This document shows, one piece after another, positions 52,340 through 62,564 of a stretch of DNA of 64,000 bases (the first letter of the stretch is position 1; every line of letters starts with the position of its first letter). The notes under the pieces are model-generated. The model saw nothing but the letters and a program-made list of their open reading frames with translations, made no database searches and was not told where the DNA came from. Source of the stretch: Anniella stebbinsi. Its lineage: Eukaryota > Chordata > Lepidosauria > Squamata > Anniellidae. Made by a program: the position numbers and the translations under genes. The stretch spans positions 9,604,001 through 9,668,000 of the forward strand of contig JARDYH010000001.1 of assembly GCA_029215795.1 (NCBI GenBank). Direction: 5' to 3'.

Positions 52340-52597
52340 ATATAAAGCTTCAGTCAGCTCCACACTCCTGCTGGAACAACATCCCTATACTAGCTCCCTA
52401 GTACAGCTTCAGTAGTCTCTCCAGACTCTGCTGGAGCAACACTCCTATACAAGGTCCCTATTGATTCTAGCAAATCCAGATATCGATATCATCACCATCA
52501 TCATCATCATCTTGGTACTCTTCTGATATAGTGGGTTGCAACCCCGTCATGACTGGAGTTGGTCCATTTGGAGGGTACCAGGTTGAGGAAGGCTGAT
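52340..52597. other. unassigned, with imperfect (CAT)n
   Basis: Short (ATC)n at 52489-52512; the duplicated phrase 'caacatccctatactagctccc' and 'caacactcctatacaaggtccc' (about 52376 and 52437) indicates a roughly 60-bp tandem duplication. Confidence 0.4.
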
Positions 52598-52805
52598 CTA
52601 AGGCTAGTGTGGTGTAGTGGATAGATGGTAGGCCTTGGACTGAAGAGACATGAGTTCAAATCTTTGTCTAACCATGAAGCTCACTTCATGAGCTATCTGA
52701 GTTTGACTTCCCTCATAGGGTTGTTGTGAGGATAAGATGAGAGAGACCTATGTAAGCCATCCTGAGCTCTTTGGAGGAAGGGTGGCATACAAATGCTTTC
52801 ATTTT
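52598..52805 (+). mobile_element. MIR-like tRNA SINE, near full length
   Basis: Head 'tagtgtggtgtagtggatag' (A box), 'gagttcaaatc' (B box), core 'aaccatgaagctcactt', then 'tcatagggttgttgtgaggataagatgagag' and tail 'ccatcctgagctctttggaggaagggtggcatacaaatg'. Best plus-strand copy in the window. Confidence 0.9.
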
Positions 52806-52809
52806 CTTT

Positions 52810-53210
52810 AAAGCACACAGTTCCTGAGTCCTTGCAATATGTAAATGCAATCAGTTAAATTAAATTAATCAAATAAGAACCAGATAGTTAATCAGTTAAG
52901 AAAGATTCAAAATCTTCAAGTGGCTGACAGCTGTAGTACTATAGGAACCATTTTGGATTCTTCCCCCCCTCCCATGGAGACCGATAATTGTGTTTTGAAA
53001 AGCTGAGGCTGTTCCTCCATAATTTCTGCTTTGGGGCACATGCGGACAAGAAGCGGTATTTAAAAACTGCAGGGACCAATGTCATTGCATTAGAGAACCC
53101 TCCTCCCTACAATAACAGACTAGCATTTATTTAAAATGAGGCTGCAACCACTGTGGAACAACATTATCTGTATATCCCCCCCGCCACACACCCCTGAAAA
53201 TAAAGTGGTT
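52810..53210. other. unassigned
   Basis: No repeat family or exon recognised. Confidence 0.3.
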
Positions 53211-53214
53211 AAAC

Positions 53215-53480
53215 ATCATAAAATATTTATATCCTACCTCTTAGTGGCAGGAATTCCTGAGGCATCTGACAAAATCAAACCAGAAGAAAACATTAAAGCT
53301 GCAACAGATAAAACAGTCGACAAAACAAGTTGTAAATAGCAGCAGCACCTGATCACATTAAAAGCAAAAGAGAACAGTTTATTTCTAAAAGCAGAGCGGG
53401 AGCCTGACAAATGTAAAAGGGGATTCCTGAGGTAAGGTGCCACACCCCAAAAGGCCCCGTCCCTCATACCCATCACCTTG
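53215..53480 (-). mobile_element. L2-like LINE 3' end
   Basis: 'aaatatttatatcctacctcttagtggcagg' (tail complement) to 'gattcctgaggtaaggtgccacaccccaaaaggccccgtccctcat'. It resembles the block at 13.40 kb ('aaaaggccccgctcctgat'). Confidence 0.65.
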
Positions 53481-53486
53481 GCCCTG

Positions 53487-53577
53487 TTCAGAAGACACCT
53501 TAAACCACGGCTTTAAACCATGGTGAATATGGCATATTCACCATGGTTTAAAGCCGTGGTTTAAGGTGTCTTCTGAA
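53487..53577. mobile_element. perfect 91-bp palindrome (hairpin MITE core)
   Basis: Arms 53487-53531 and 53533-53577 are exact reverse complements over 45 bp with a single G between them. They begin ttcagaagacacc and meet at 'gaatatg'. A few outer bases also pair (ccct-ttcag / gaagaggg). It looks like a very recent or conversion-maintained palindromic MITE, since all other palindromes here have many mismatches. Confidence 0.9.
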
Positions 53578-53589
53578 GAGGGACCTTGT

Positions 53590-53930
53590 TTCAGAAGGTG
53601 GGGGAACAGGCTCATGTGGAGGAAGGTCGTTGTAAAGGAATTGCATTTTTTTTAGGACCAGCTCAAATGTCACAAAGCAGTAAGCAAGGTTTTGAATTCA
53701 GCAAATTCCTTTAGGGGGAAAATAGTGGGGTGGGAGAGCATAAGCTAGGTAGGAAATTAGGCAGACTTTATATTAACAAGCTGGAGATAATTTTAGATTC
53801 TGTACCAGGTAAAAAAAAAGTAAATAGGAGCCAAGTTGGGTAGCTTTACCTTGTTGTTAAAGGGAATGACCCATCAGAGAACAAAATCCAGTGTAGAGTC
53901 CCTTGACTGAACAGTGAATTTCAGTGTTCT
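53590..53930. other. unassigned
   Basis: No signal. Confidence 0.25.
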
Positions 53931-53934
53931 CCAA

Positions 53935-54158
53935 GGCCCAATCTACACCAAGGAGGATATTGCACTATGAAAGTGGTATATAAGAGACAGGAGCCACACT
54001 ACTGCTTTATAGCAGTATTGAAGTGCACTGACAACTGTTGGGGCCCATTGACACATACCATACACCGCTTTCATAGTGTTATATCCTGCTTGGTGTGGCT
54101 TCTGTCTTTTATATACCACTTTCATAGTACTATATTCTGCTTGGTGTAGATCTGGCCC
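53935..54158. mobile_element. MITE, 'ggatctacactactgc' family, long inverted arms
   Basis: Outer arms of about 66 bp ('ggcccaatctacaccaaggagg ... gacaggagccacac' and 'gtgtggcttctgtc ... tctggccc') pair with roughly 88% identity. Between them lies the family core 'tgctttatagcagtattgaagtgcactgacaactgttggggccca ... ctttcatagtgttatatcctgcttgg'. The core ends repeat the outer arm sequence, so one copy may have captured another. Confidence 0.8.
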
Positions 54159-54164
54159 AAGTCA

Positions 54165-55210
54165 CTGAAAAAACAAACGTAGCCATGTTGATTATCAGAA
54201 GGGCTGTCTAATTTTTCTCTTCACCTGTTTTTTACTGATCAAGGAGCCTACAGGGTTTACCCAGGATGGGTTGATTGGCAGCTGGATTTTATATTTCCAG
54301 AAATGGGACCATGGCTTGCTTCTTTTTATCTCCAGCAGTCTTGGGGTGAGGTAGGGGAAGACAAGGAAAATATGAAGGTCAGCAAACGCTCCTCCCCACT
54401 TTCATCTTAAGACTTTGACCATGATGCAGACACCATGACTTCAACAAGAAATTTGTCCTCCTCTCCATCCTGTCCCCCTCCCTTTGCTTTTTGTAACATC
54501 ACGCCTGATGAAGAGCTCCGGAAATCTTGAAAGCTTGCACATGTCTTGGTGACCTTTTGAGCCAGCCTAATCAAAGTAACCCACTAATATAGATTAACAA
54601 CCCCCTGTAATAATAACTCCTTAGACTCCACCCCTGCCATTTTCAGAGTTACAATCACTGCAGTAGATCAAGTTTCCAATAAAGCCTGGAAGGACTTTGG
54701 ATGGTTCTCCCCTTCCCTGATTACTTTCAAAACATGAGGTAAAGGATGAGGGAAATGTTAACCTGCTGTATCCCTCCAACATGATGCCTCTGCATGAATT
54801 GCAAACCTCTTGATCTTCCAGAGGTGTTGAATAGGACGTGGGTTGATGAATGAAATGGTGATAATTGGTTAATGGCTTAAATTGCCCCCATTCTACTCTC
54901 CCCTGCCTTTTATCTTAATTGTCTGCTGGAGCGCTCTGACTAACTTGTCTCCCCCCCTCCAACTTAGCTCATGTTTCTTCAATTAACTTCAGAGGCTAGC
55001 CTTCTCTTGTAAAGATCCCGAGCCCTCAAAACGCCTGTAATGTAATGCAATGCGTGAGCTTCCCTTTGCATGTGGTTCAGTTCTTGGTGTTGTAGAATTT
55101 AGGCAGGCAGATACATCCTTATCTCTATTAGGCTAGATCTGAGACTAGAGAGAGAGAGAAAAGAAAAGAAAAGTCAAGTGATAGCTAGAAGCCTGGATTG
55201 CCATTAGATG
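54165..55210. other. unique DNA, candidate conserved element 54800-55110
   Basis: 54850-55110 includes 'ttggttaatggcttaaattgcc', 'tcttcaattaacttcagagg' and 'gcatgtggttcag', AT-rich and repeat-free. No exon recognised. Confidence 0.35.
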
Positions 55211-55214
55211 AGCA

Positions 55215-55248
<34 letters not shown>
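55215..55248. repeat. (AAT)n microsatellite
   Basis: About ten AAT units directly before an L2 tail complement; it probably grew from the LINE tail. Confidence 0.93.
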
Positions 55249-55665
55249 TATTTATTTATTAATTACCTGCCTCTCCCTCCGGATCAAGGCGGGGAACAAC
55301 ATCATCACAAAACACACAAAACTGATTAAAAATACATAAAACCAGTACATTATTAAAATACCAATAAAACACCAATAAAACACTTAAAATTCATCTGAGT
55401 AGGCCTGCCGGAAGAGCTCAGTCTTTATAGATCTTTTAAATTCCTGAAGACTGGTGAGCTGACGGATCTCTCCCAGCAGGTCATTCCACAATCTGGGAGT
55501 GGCAGAAGAGAAGGTCCTCTGTGTAACAGTTGTCAGTCTAGTTTTTGTTGACTATAATAATTTTTTCCCAGAGGACCTAAGAGTGCGGGGCAGATTGTAT
55601 GGGAGAAGGCAATCCCGCAGGTAACCTGGACCCAAACCATATAAATTTTAACAGCTTTTTTTGTT
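55249..55665 (-). pseudogene. L2 LINE 3' end with ORF2 C-terminus
   Basis: Tail complement 'tttatttattaattacctgcctctccc' leads to 'aggcctgccggaagagctcagtctttatagatcttttaaa' (complement of the KTELF-type C-terminus), then 'ggtcattccacaatctgggagtggcagaagagaaggtcctctg'. A slightly different L2 subfamily from the 58 kb copy; related to 57990-58148 and 62160-62560. Confidence 0.8.
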
Positions 55666-55669
55666 TGTT

Positions 55670-55820
55670 TGTTTCTGTCACTGGTCTACACACATTTCTT
55701 CTCACAGGGGAAGGCTTTGGGGCCAGGTGTCACCAGAAACATCCAGCTCTGTTTCTTTGTAACATCTCAGCCCAGAGAGGCTATGCATATTCTGAACCAG
55801 TGTCCAGATGCAGTATAGGG
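55670..55820. other. unassigned
   Basis: Short T/G-rich stretch; no feature. Confidence 0.2.
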
Positions 55821-55824
55821 CTGG

Positions 55825-56265
55825 TTGAGGGCTAATAAACTGAATCTTGACAAGACAGAGACCCAACGGATTGGGTGGGTCTTATGTTGGACCAGAAATT
55901 GGGTTGTTTACCTGTTCTGGATGGTGCTGCACTGTCTCTGAAGGGACAGGTTTGTAGTTTGGGGGATACTCCTGGACCCATCTTTGTCACTGGTGATCCA
56001 GGTGACCTGAGTGTCTCAAAGCATCCATTACCAACTGTGAAGCGTCCATAACGACTATGTCTGTTTCTGGATAGGGACATTTTAGCTACTGAGATCCATG
56101 CACTGGTAACCTCATGTTTAGATAATGCACTTTATGTGGGGCTGTCTTTGGACTTGGTTTGGAAATGGCAGCTAGTGTACTCGTATACACATTCCACCTG
56201 TGTTAAAAGAACTTCACTGGCTATTTATTCAGTACTGAACCATGGTCAACACTCTTTTGTTCTTT
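55825..56265 (+). pseudogene. L2 LINE ORF2 remnant (post-palm region)
   Basis: Plus-strand text 'ctaataaactgaatcttgacaagacagagac' corresponds to the LNPDKTE motif. It continues through 'gtttgggggatactcctgg', and 'cttcactggctatttattcag' corresponds to the LHWLPI segment. Several stops and indels. Confidence 0.7.
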
Positions 56266-56412
56266 TTATTTAATTTATTTATTATTACATTTCCATCCTG
56301 TTTTTTTCCCTCTTGGAAGGAACAGAGCCCTCCTCCTCTTCATTGTATTCTCACAACAGCTCAGTGAGGTAGGTTAGGCTGAGAGTCAGAGACTGGCCCA
56401 AAGTTACCCAGT
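56266..56412 (-). mobile_element. MIR-like SINE, 3' part
   Basis: 'cctcctcttcattgtattctcacaacagctcagtgaggtaggttaggctgagag' and 'gactggcccaaagttacccag' are the complement of the SINE core and tail. Confidence 0.75.
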
Positions 56413-56414
56413 AA

Positions 56415-57538
56415 TAACAACAATATTATGAGCTAAGCAGGAACAAAAGGAAAGTTACTGTGCATTCAAAAAAATATTGTTAAATGACTGCTAGTACTCC
56501 AAAGTTCTTTTTGGTTGTGTATGCATGGTTTTCCTTACTGGGTGTTCCCCAGAATGGCTTCCCACATGCAACCGTTTGCTGGATATTTTGGTTCCTACTA
56601 ACAGCCAGTACCAATGTCCTTGTACAGTCTTGCCTTGGCTAAAATACAACTCTTCAAGTTTGAACTATTTCTGCCTTTGAATTTTGGTGCTAACTGCTGC
56701 ATTTTTTTTTTTTTTTTTGCAATGGAAGAACTGGAATGCACTTTCCTAATCAAAAGGCAGTTTCAGCTACAGGTGATTCCCATGTTCTATCACTATTAGC
56801 AAGGCAAACTCTCAATGTGAGTGCTCAGCTTTTGCCTATTTGGTTCATTTATGGTAATGAGCTGAATACATCAACATGAACTTCTCCTGACAGCTTGCTT
56901 TTCTAAAATGGATGATCAATTCAACAATATCCGTCGTTTGTGGATTGCTCTTGTCGGGGAGTTTGGTTCCGTGTTAGACTTTGATTTATTATGGGATGTA
57001 TCGAAGACAATTTGATTTAGCTCTAATGACAGGGAAGCAAACAAATTAGAACCAGATGTATTAATTGTGCAAAAATAATTTTATCTTAGTGCTGGAATTT
57101 GCATAGTCTGGCTAATGATTTGTATTGACTTGTGTCATAATATTGGCTGCAGGTGTCTTCTTGATATATTGTTGCACCAGTCTTGGTTTTTAGGAATGTT
57201 TGTGTCTGTATATCTGCAGGTTCAATTTCAGATAACAGAAGGAAAGGTTGGTAAATTTTCTTCTCCTGCTAATATTTTGTCATTGCTAATGTCGACTATT
57301 TTCTTCCGTTCTAACCCGTTAGCAAGCATTTTCTCATCCTTCCTTCCCAATACTTTGTGTGTGTGCAAAATCTATCACTGTAAGCAACAGTGTTCCCCAG
57401 TGGCATCACACGGATGCTAATTCTAGAGGGTACTAGACACAGTCCATCATAAAAGGCGTGGAAAAGGAGCAGTTGTGCTTAATTTTGTCGTTTGAATATC
57501 TCAGCAGCATGAGGAGTAAGACCAGGAAGAATTACAGT
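56415..57538. other. unique DNA, candidate conserved element 56870-57130
   Basis: No repeats except a T run (56704-56720). 56990-57130 contains ATTTGCAT (57099-57106), 'gtattaattgtgc' and 'gctaatgatttg'. Low CpG, non-coding in all frames. Confidence 0.35.
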
Positions 57539-57539
57539 G

Positions 57540-57698
57540 CAATGGTAGATCACGTGCTTGGCAGATGGGAAATCTCTGGTTCGACCTGTATTATGCCTAG
57601 CTATAACAAGATCAAGTAGTAGGTGATGCAAAAGACACCTGCCTGAAACTCTAAGGGGCTACTGCTACTCACAGTAGACAACATTGGGCTAGATCAGG
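57540..57698 (+). mobile_element. tRNA-derived SINE
   Basis: Head 'gtagatcacgtgcttggcagatggg', B-box region 'tggttcgacctg', body 'acacctgcctgaaactctaaggggctactgctactcacagtagacaacattgggctagatcagg'. Internal 3' end missing. Confidence 0.75.
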
Positions 57699-57960
57699 GG
57701 TAGGCAGCCTCTTTGAGCCTAGGGGCACTTTGACATTTTGAGAAACTGTCCTGGGCACTACCACAAAATAGCTGCCAGGTGAGGTGGGTCTGGTCACCAA
57801 GGCTAGTCACCACTTAGCCCAGAGGCATTCATGGGAAATGAAGATGGCAGCTGCTGGAGGCCCTCATGTGGCTTTGAAGCAATCCCAGCTGCAAGTAAGA
57901 AAATATTTTATTGATTTTTTTTAAACTGAGAGGGTTAGGGCACTTTGGTGGATGCCAGGA
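57692..57960. mobile_element. hAT-like element, CAGGGGTAGGC left end
   Basis: 'caggggtaggcagcctctttgagcctaggggcactttgac' is a typical left end. 'ggttagggcactttggtggatgcc' and 'ctaggggtgcattggtgcc' (57930-57988) look like the right part. Right terminus not fixed. Confidence 0.5.
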
Positions 57961-57989
57961 AAGTTGTCTAGGGGTGCATTGGTGCCGAT

Positions 57990-58148
57990 GGATAATGGGT
58001 CCTCTGGGGAGAACTTACTTCAGTTAGTCAAAACTAGAGTGACAACTGTTACCCAGAGGATCTTTTCTTCTGTTGCCCCCAGACTGTGGAATGGCCTGCC
58101 AGAGGAGATTCATCAACTTAACTCTCTCTCCAAGTTTAAGACAGGTAT
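57990..58148 (+). pseudogene. L2 ORF2 C-terminal fragment
   Basis: Open to 58188, encoding TVTQRIFSSVAPRLWNGLPEE then SLSKFKTGIYLF, the L2-type C-terminus. It ends exactly where the opposite-strand L2 tail begins, so the two fragments lie tail to tail. Confidence 0.85.
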
Positions 58149-59600
58149 TTATTTATTTATTTCCATTTATATACTGCCCCGTAGCTGAAGCGCTCTAGGC
58201 AGTTTACAAAAATTAAAAACATTGAACATTAAAAACACTGATATACAAAATTTAAAACCAGAAAGCATAAAAACAAGTTATAATTACAATATCCTTTAAA
58301 ACAACAATTCTGGGTCAAAGCACAACAACAACACAAAACCCTCATCATATGCTGTTAAATGCCTGGGAGAAGAGGAAAGTCTTGACCTGGTGCCGAAAAA
58401 ATAACAATGTTATAGGGGAGATCATTTCATAATTGGGGGGCCATCACTGAAAAGGCCCTCTCCCTTGTTGCCATCCTCCATGCTTCCCTCGGAATAGGCA
58501 ACCTGAAGAGGACCTTAGATGTGGATCATAGTGTACGGGTAGGTTCGTTTCGGGAGAGGCGTTCCATCAGGTATTGTGGTCCCAAGCTGTGTAAGGCTTT
58601 ATAGGTTAAAACCAGCACATTGAATCGGGCCTGGAAACGTATAGGCAGCCAATGCAAGCGGGCCAGAGTAGGTCTTATATGCTCGAACCTTCTGGTTCCG
58701 GTTATCAATCTGGCCACTGCATTTTGCACAAGCTGCAGCTTCTGAACCATCTTCAAAGGCAGCTCACATAGAGTGCATTGCAGTAATCCAATTTAGAGAT
58801 TACCAGAGCATAGACAACTGAAGCCAGGTTATCCCTGTCCAGATAGGGGTGTAGCTGGGCCACCAACCGAAGTTGGTAGAAGGCACTCTGTGCCACCGAG
58901 GCCACCTGAGCCACAAGTGACAGAGATGGTTCTAGGAGTACCCCCAGCTACGAACCCGCTCCTTCAGGAGGAGTGCAACTCCATCCAGAACAGGTTGATC
59001 ACCCTCCATCCAGTCAGCAGAACCACCCACTAACAGCATCTCAGTCTTGTCTGGATTGAGTTTCAGTTTGTTAGCCCTCATCCAGTCCATTGTCGCAGCC
59101 AGGCACTGGTTCAGCACATCCACAGCCTCACTTGCTGAAGATAAAAAGGAGAAATAGAGTTGTGTGTCATCAGTGTACTGATGACAACGCACTCCAAAAC
59201 TCCGGATGACTGCACCCAACGGTTTCATATAGATGTTGAACAGCATGGGGGAAAAGACTGACTCCTGAGGAATCCCATACTGGAGAATCCACGGGGCCAA
59301 GCAATGTCTCCCAAGCACCACCTTCTGGTGCCGCCCCTCCAAGTAGGAGTGTAACCATTGCAATGCAGTGCGTCCCACTCCCAACTCAGCCAGTTGTCCA
59401 GAAGGATACCATGGTCGATGGTATCAAAAGCCGCTGAAAGATCAAGGAGAATCAACAGAGTCACACTCCCCATGTCTTTCTCCTGACATTGTATTCTCTC
59501 GATCTTGACAAGAATCCCTCGGAAGCACCATGCGGCAAAGCAGTACCATGGAGAGCTCCAAGTGAGAAATGTTCTCCAATACAATCTAGGATTGGACTGG
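58149..59600 (-). pseudogene. L2 LINE, 3' half with reverse transcriptase remnant
   Basis: The most complete LINE in the window, on the minus strand. In order: LLDLSAAFDTIDHGILL (first catalytic Asp region, about 59400-59470), SYLEGRHQKVVLG, GIPQESVFSPMLFN (canonical GIPQGSVLSP, with G to E and L to F changes), YTDDTQLYFS (catalytic YADD-type box, A to T), LNPDKTEMLLV, then after a frame change LQLVQNAVARLITG, LARLHWLPI and FKALHSLG-like VLVLTYKALHSLGPQYL. The 3' tail complement is at 58149-58215. The first catalytic block and the rest lie in different frames, so it is dead. The endonuclease domain is absent. Confidence 0.93.
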
Positions 59601-59604
59601 AGCC

Positions 59605-59825
59605 TTTAATTCCTCCAGGGCCAGATTGCCTCTCTTAGTCTCTGCCCTTTTCTTGGGAAGCGGAGACCCTAAAGGGGCAGGCCTCTGCATTAAAGTCTAG
59701 TGCTCCTTGTCTTGGCAATACAATTCCTCATACGTCTTTTAGCTTAAAGCCCTTACTGGCGGTAAGTAAGCCTTAGAAAAGGCATTTCAACCTTTTAGAA
59801 TTGGGGCGGGGGGTGGCACATGAGC
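59605..59825. other. unassigned, weak similarity to 14865-15000
   Basis: See 14865-15050. No gene. Confidence 0.25.
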
Positions 59826-59833
59826 TAGGAAAC

Positions 59834-60398
59834 TGTCATGATCAAGCTTGTTCTTAGTGCGAGAGAAAGAGTTTCAAGCTATCAATCAGAATCAGATTCT
59901 GAAGCTGGAGGAACAAGACTAGAAATGTCTCATTTTGCACAGGAAGCGGAGGAGGTGATTATCTCAAGCTCTTCACTTGCTAAGGATGAATCTTCATAAG
60001 ACTTTATCAGTGAGAACATGAACAACAAACAGTCTGTGGGAACGCAAGAAACTTCTGAGGGGGAGGGCATTTCAGAGCTGACCGACCCCAGAGTACACCG
60101 TAAGTTAAAACAAGCAGAGCTAAAGGTAGGCGAGAGGCAGTCAGCTCAGCTAGCCTCTCAACAAAAGCTTCTCCAAAGAAATCTTCCTTGAAGTGAAAGG
60201 GACTCAAAGAAAAAACTACCGCCTTTGTTGAAAAAACAAGTGTCTTGCTTAGTTTTGCCAAGTATTACTTAGAGGAAGGTTCCTAAGTTTAAACTCTCGT
60301 GAAGTGCAAAGAGATGTTTATTTACTGGATAAAACTTTGAAGATTACTTAGCAAACCTCTTAGCAGACCTCTAAGCAGGAAAGCTTAGAACCACGCCA
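59834..60398 (+). mobile_element. solo LTR (LTR family A), 565 bp, 5-bp TSD
   Basis: Begins TGTCATGATC and ends CCACGCCA, the TG...CA borders expected of an LTR. The pentamer gaaac stands on both sides (59829-59833 and 60399-60403), a 5-bp target duplication. A homologous copy of nearly the same length lies inverted at 24700-25252. The second half has an 'ggataaaac' region where the other copy has AATAAAG. No internal domain follows, so it is a solo LTR left by recombination. Whether the parent was gypsy-type or an endogenous retrovirus cannot be told. Confidence 0.8.
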
Positions 60399-60404
60399 GA
60401 AACC

Positions 60405-61179
60405 AATGATCGGTGGTGGAGGAAAGGATGTAGGTGTGGCCAGATGGGTAATCCTAGAGGGCAGGATTAGGACCCCAGGATGTGGCCCCTGGGCCTGAGC
60501 TTCCGCATCCCTGATGGATGTGGCCATCTCCTTATTTGAAGGAAGCCAGGGTCCAGTGCAGGATAAGGGTAGTCTTACATTTGGTTGGATATGGTTGGTG
60601 TTTTATTGAAGCACTTATGATTGGCGTATTGATTATTTATCGAATTATTGACATGGCCACTTCATGTGTGCTTGGTATAGTTTTATGTTGTGCTTTATTA
60701 GTTTTCTAAATAAGTTTTAAAAAGTGAAAAGAAAATGAGATTTTCAGGTAGGCTTGAATCCCACCGCTGATCTGCTGCAGGTTATGCCTTGACTACAACC
60801 GTTGTGCGCCCTTCATTTCCAATCTAGCTCTATTCCTTCAATCTGTGTTGGAAGCATGATAGAGATCATGCTCATTACGTGGGGATGTATCGCACAGCTC
60901 TCAAGGAAACAGTAAAACAATTAGGATGCAAATATCGTAAGCATTTCATTAGGTTGTAGCTGGAGATTCATGCCTGTGCCAAGACGATATATTCCAAACC
61001 AGAGGGCTTCTCCTATAAAATTGATTCACCGATTCCAAGGAGCCATTTCAGAAGTCTGCTTCCAATGTTGTGGGTAATAGAAAAATAAATGCAGAGTAAA
61101 TAGAATTTCACAGCAGTGAGACTCACTGGGAAATCATCTTTAATACATTAGGAACAGCTCCTTTCAGAAGCAGTAAGTT

Positions 61180-61180
<1 letters not shown>
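60405..61180. other. unique DNA, candidate conserved element 60890-61140
   Basis: 60890-61140 is AT-rich, carries ATGCAAAT (60926-60933, octamer) and 'tttcattaggttg'. No repeat. 60400-60890 has no recognised feature. Confidence 0.35.

Positions 61181-61183
<3 letters not shown>

Positions 61184-61217
<34 letters not shown>
61184..61217. repeat. (GA)n microsatellite
   Basis: Pure AG dinucleotides over about 34 bp. Confidence 0.95.
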
Positions 61218-61220
<3 letters not shown>

Positions 61221-61228
61221 GGACTACG

Positions 61229-61702
61229 TTAGACTCTGATAACTTGCATGCACCTCAGTTTCTTTCTCTTTTGGGTGCTTAATTTTGACCTAGCAATGTA
61301 AGTAGCATCTGTCCTTGTTCTCCCAAAGAGGTTGATGATGTCTTCGTGGAAGGTTGCCCAATTTTTCTCTCTCTCCCAAAAAACTTGATTCTGTTCATTC
61401 AGGCTTTGGAAGTAGCAAATGATTGGCCTGAGCATTATATCACAATGCAAAAGTAAATGAAAGAAGAGGGCTTGAATGACATTGCATCTCCCCTGGATTT
61501 TCTCCTCCCAGGGCTCCTGTACTGGTTTAGCCTGAACAACTGCACTGTCTCTAGAAGGCATTGATGAGATGGGCTTCTGCCATTGTCCTTGGTTGGCCTT
61601 CCCACTGGTTCCTTTCTGCCATGGAAAAGTATTGTCTCTGAGGCAAAGTGACATGCTAGAGAAGCTCAGTTTTTGGGTTTCCATCTGAGATGGCTCGTTC
61701 AT
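61229..61702 (-). other. anonymous 157-codon open frame
   Basis: One uninterrupted minus-strand frame from an ATG. No signal peptide, membrane segment or known domain recognised. The C-terminal part (NWATFHEDIINLFGRTRTD, then ARSKLSTQKRKKL) is basic. A frame of this length is expected a few times by chance in 64 kb, and no promoter, splice site or repeat supports it. It could be a remnant of a gene or transposon, or noise. Confidence 0.2.
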
Positions 61703-61715
61703 ACATGCAACTCAT

Positions 61716-61790
61716 TGCTTTATCTATTTGTTACTTTTCTATACTGTCCAGTAGCCAAAGCTCTCTATGGGCGGTTCACATGTTGCAGCA
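61716..61790 (-). mobile_element. L2 3' tail
   Basis: 'ttatctatttgttacttttctatactgtccagtagccaaagctctctatgggcggttcaca' is the complement of the tail. Confidence 0.75.
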
Positions 61791-61794
61791 GCTT

Positions 61795-61965
61795 TAGTTC
61801 CATGGTAGTTCACATGATTCTCATGCAGAAGGACTTGGGTTCAATCCAGTGTTTCCCCAGGTATGGCTGGGAGAGACACCTGCCTGAAATCCTGGAGAGT
61901 TGCTGCCAATCAGTGTAGACAGAACTGAGCTAGATGCATGCATTGGTGTGATCCGTTGGGAGAGG
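61795..61965 (+). mobile_element. tRNA-derived SINE
   Basis: Head 'cacatgattctcatgcagaaggacttgggttcaatcc' with B box, body 'tggctgggagagacacctgcctgaaatcctggagagttgctgccaatcagtgtagac', then 'gagctagatgcatgcattgg'. Followed by a short (ATT)n at 61983-62010, which may mark another LINE tail. Confidence 0.82.
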
Positions 61966-62159
61966 CGGGTGATAAATAAATATATTATTATTATTATATT
62001 ATTATTTGTATTAGGCAGGTTTCTATCCTCCCCCAGAGTGATGAGCAAGCAGGTGTGAACTTCTCCTTACACATATATCTACACATGTGTGTACCTATGT
62101 ACACACATATGCAAAACAGGGGAAATAAAAATGGAAGCGGGGAGAGGAGAGCAGTTCTA

Positions 62160-62560
62160 ACATTATTGTAATTATTATTGTAACTATATTTATTTATATC
62201 TCACCCTTTCCCCAATAATGGGACTCAAGGCAGCTTACAAATTAAAAAATGTACAGTTAAAACAAATAGCGATATGCAAAAATTAAAAATATAATTAGAC
62301 ATAGTACAACCGTAAAATATTTAAAACATTTAAAACATTTTAAATACACATAATTAAAAATCCGAACTATAAGTAGTACATCTACAAAGGTCTGACTTAC
62401 TCCCCAAAGGCCTGCTGAAACAGAAAAGTTTTAGCTTGCGTCCGAAAGCACACCAAGGAGGGAGCCGGTCGAGCTTCCCTGAGAAGGGAGTTCCATTAGG
62501 GCAGCAGCCTGAGATTGGCTCTTTAGGAGCACCTGATTCCATAGCCCAGGAGGATTGTGG
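62160..62560 (-). pseudogene. L2 LINE 3' end
   Basis: Tail complement 'tatttatttatatctcaccctttccccaataatgggactcaaggcagcttac', then 'gaaacagaaaagttttagcttgcgtccgaaagcac' and 'gcttccctgagaagggagttcc' (complement of the C-terminal coding part). Same subfamily as 36835-37012. Confidence 0.8.
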
Positions 62561-62564
62561 CCTG

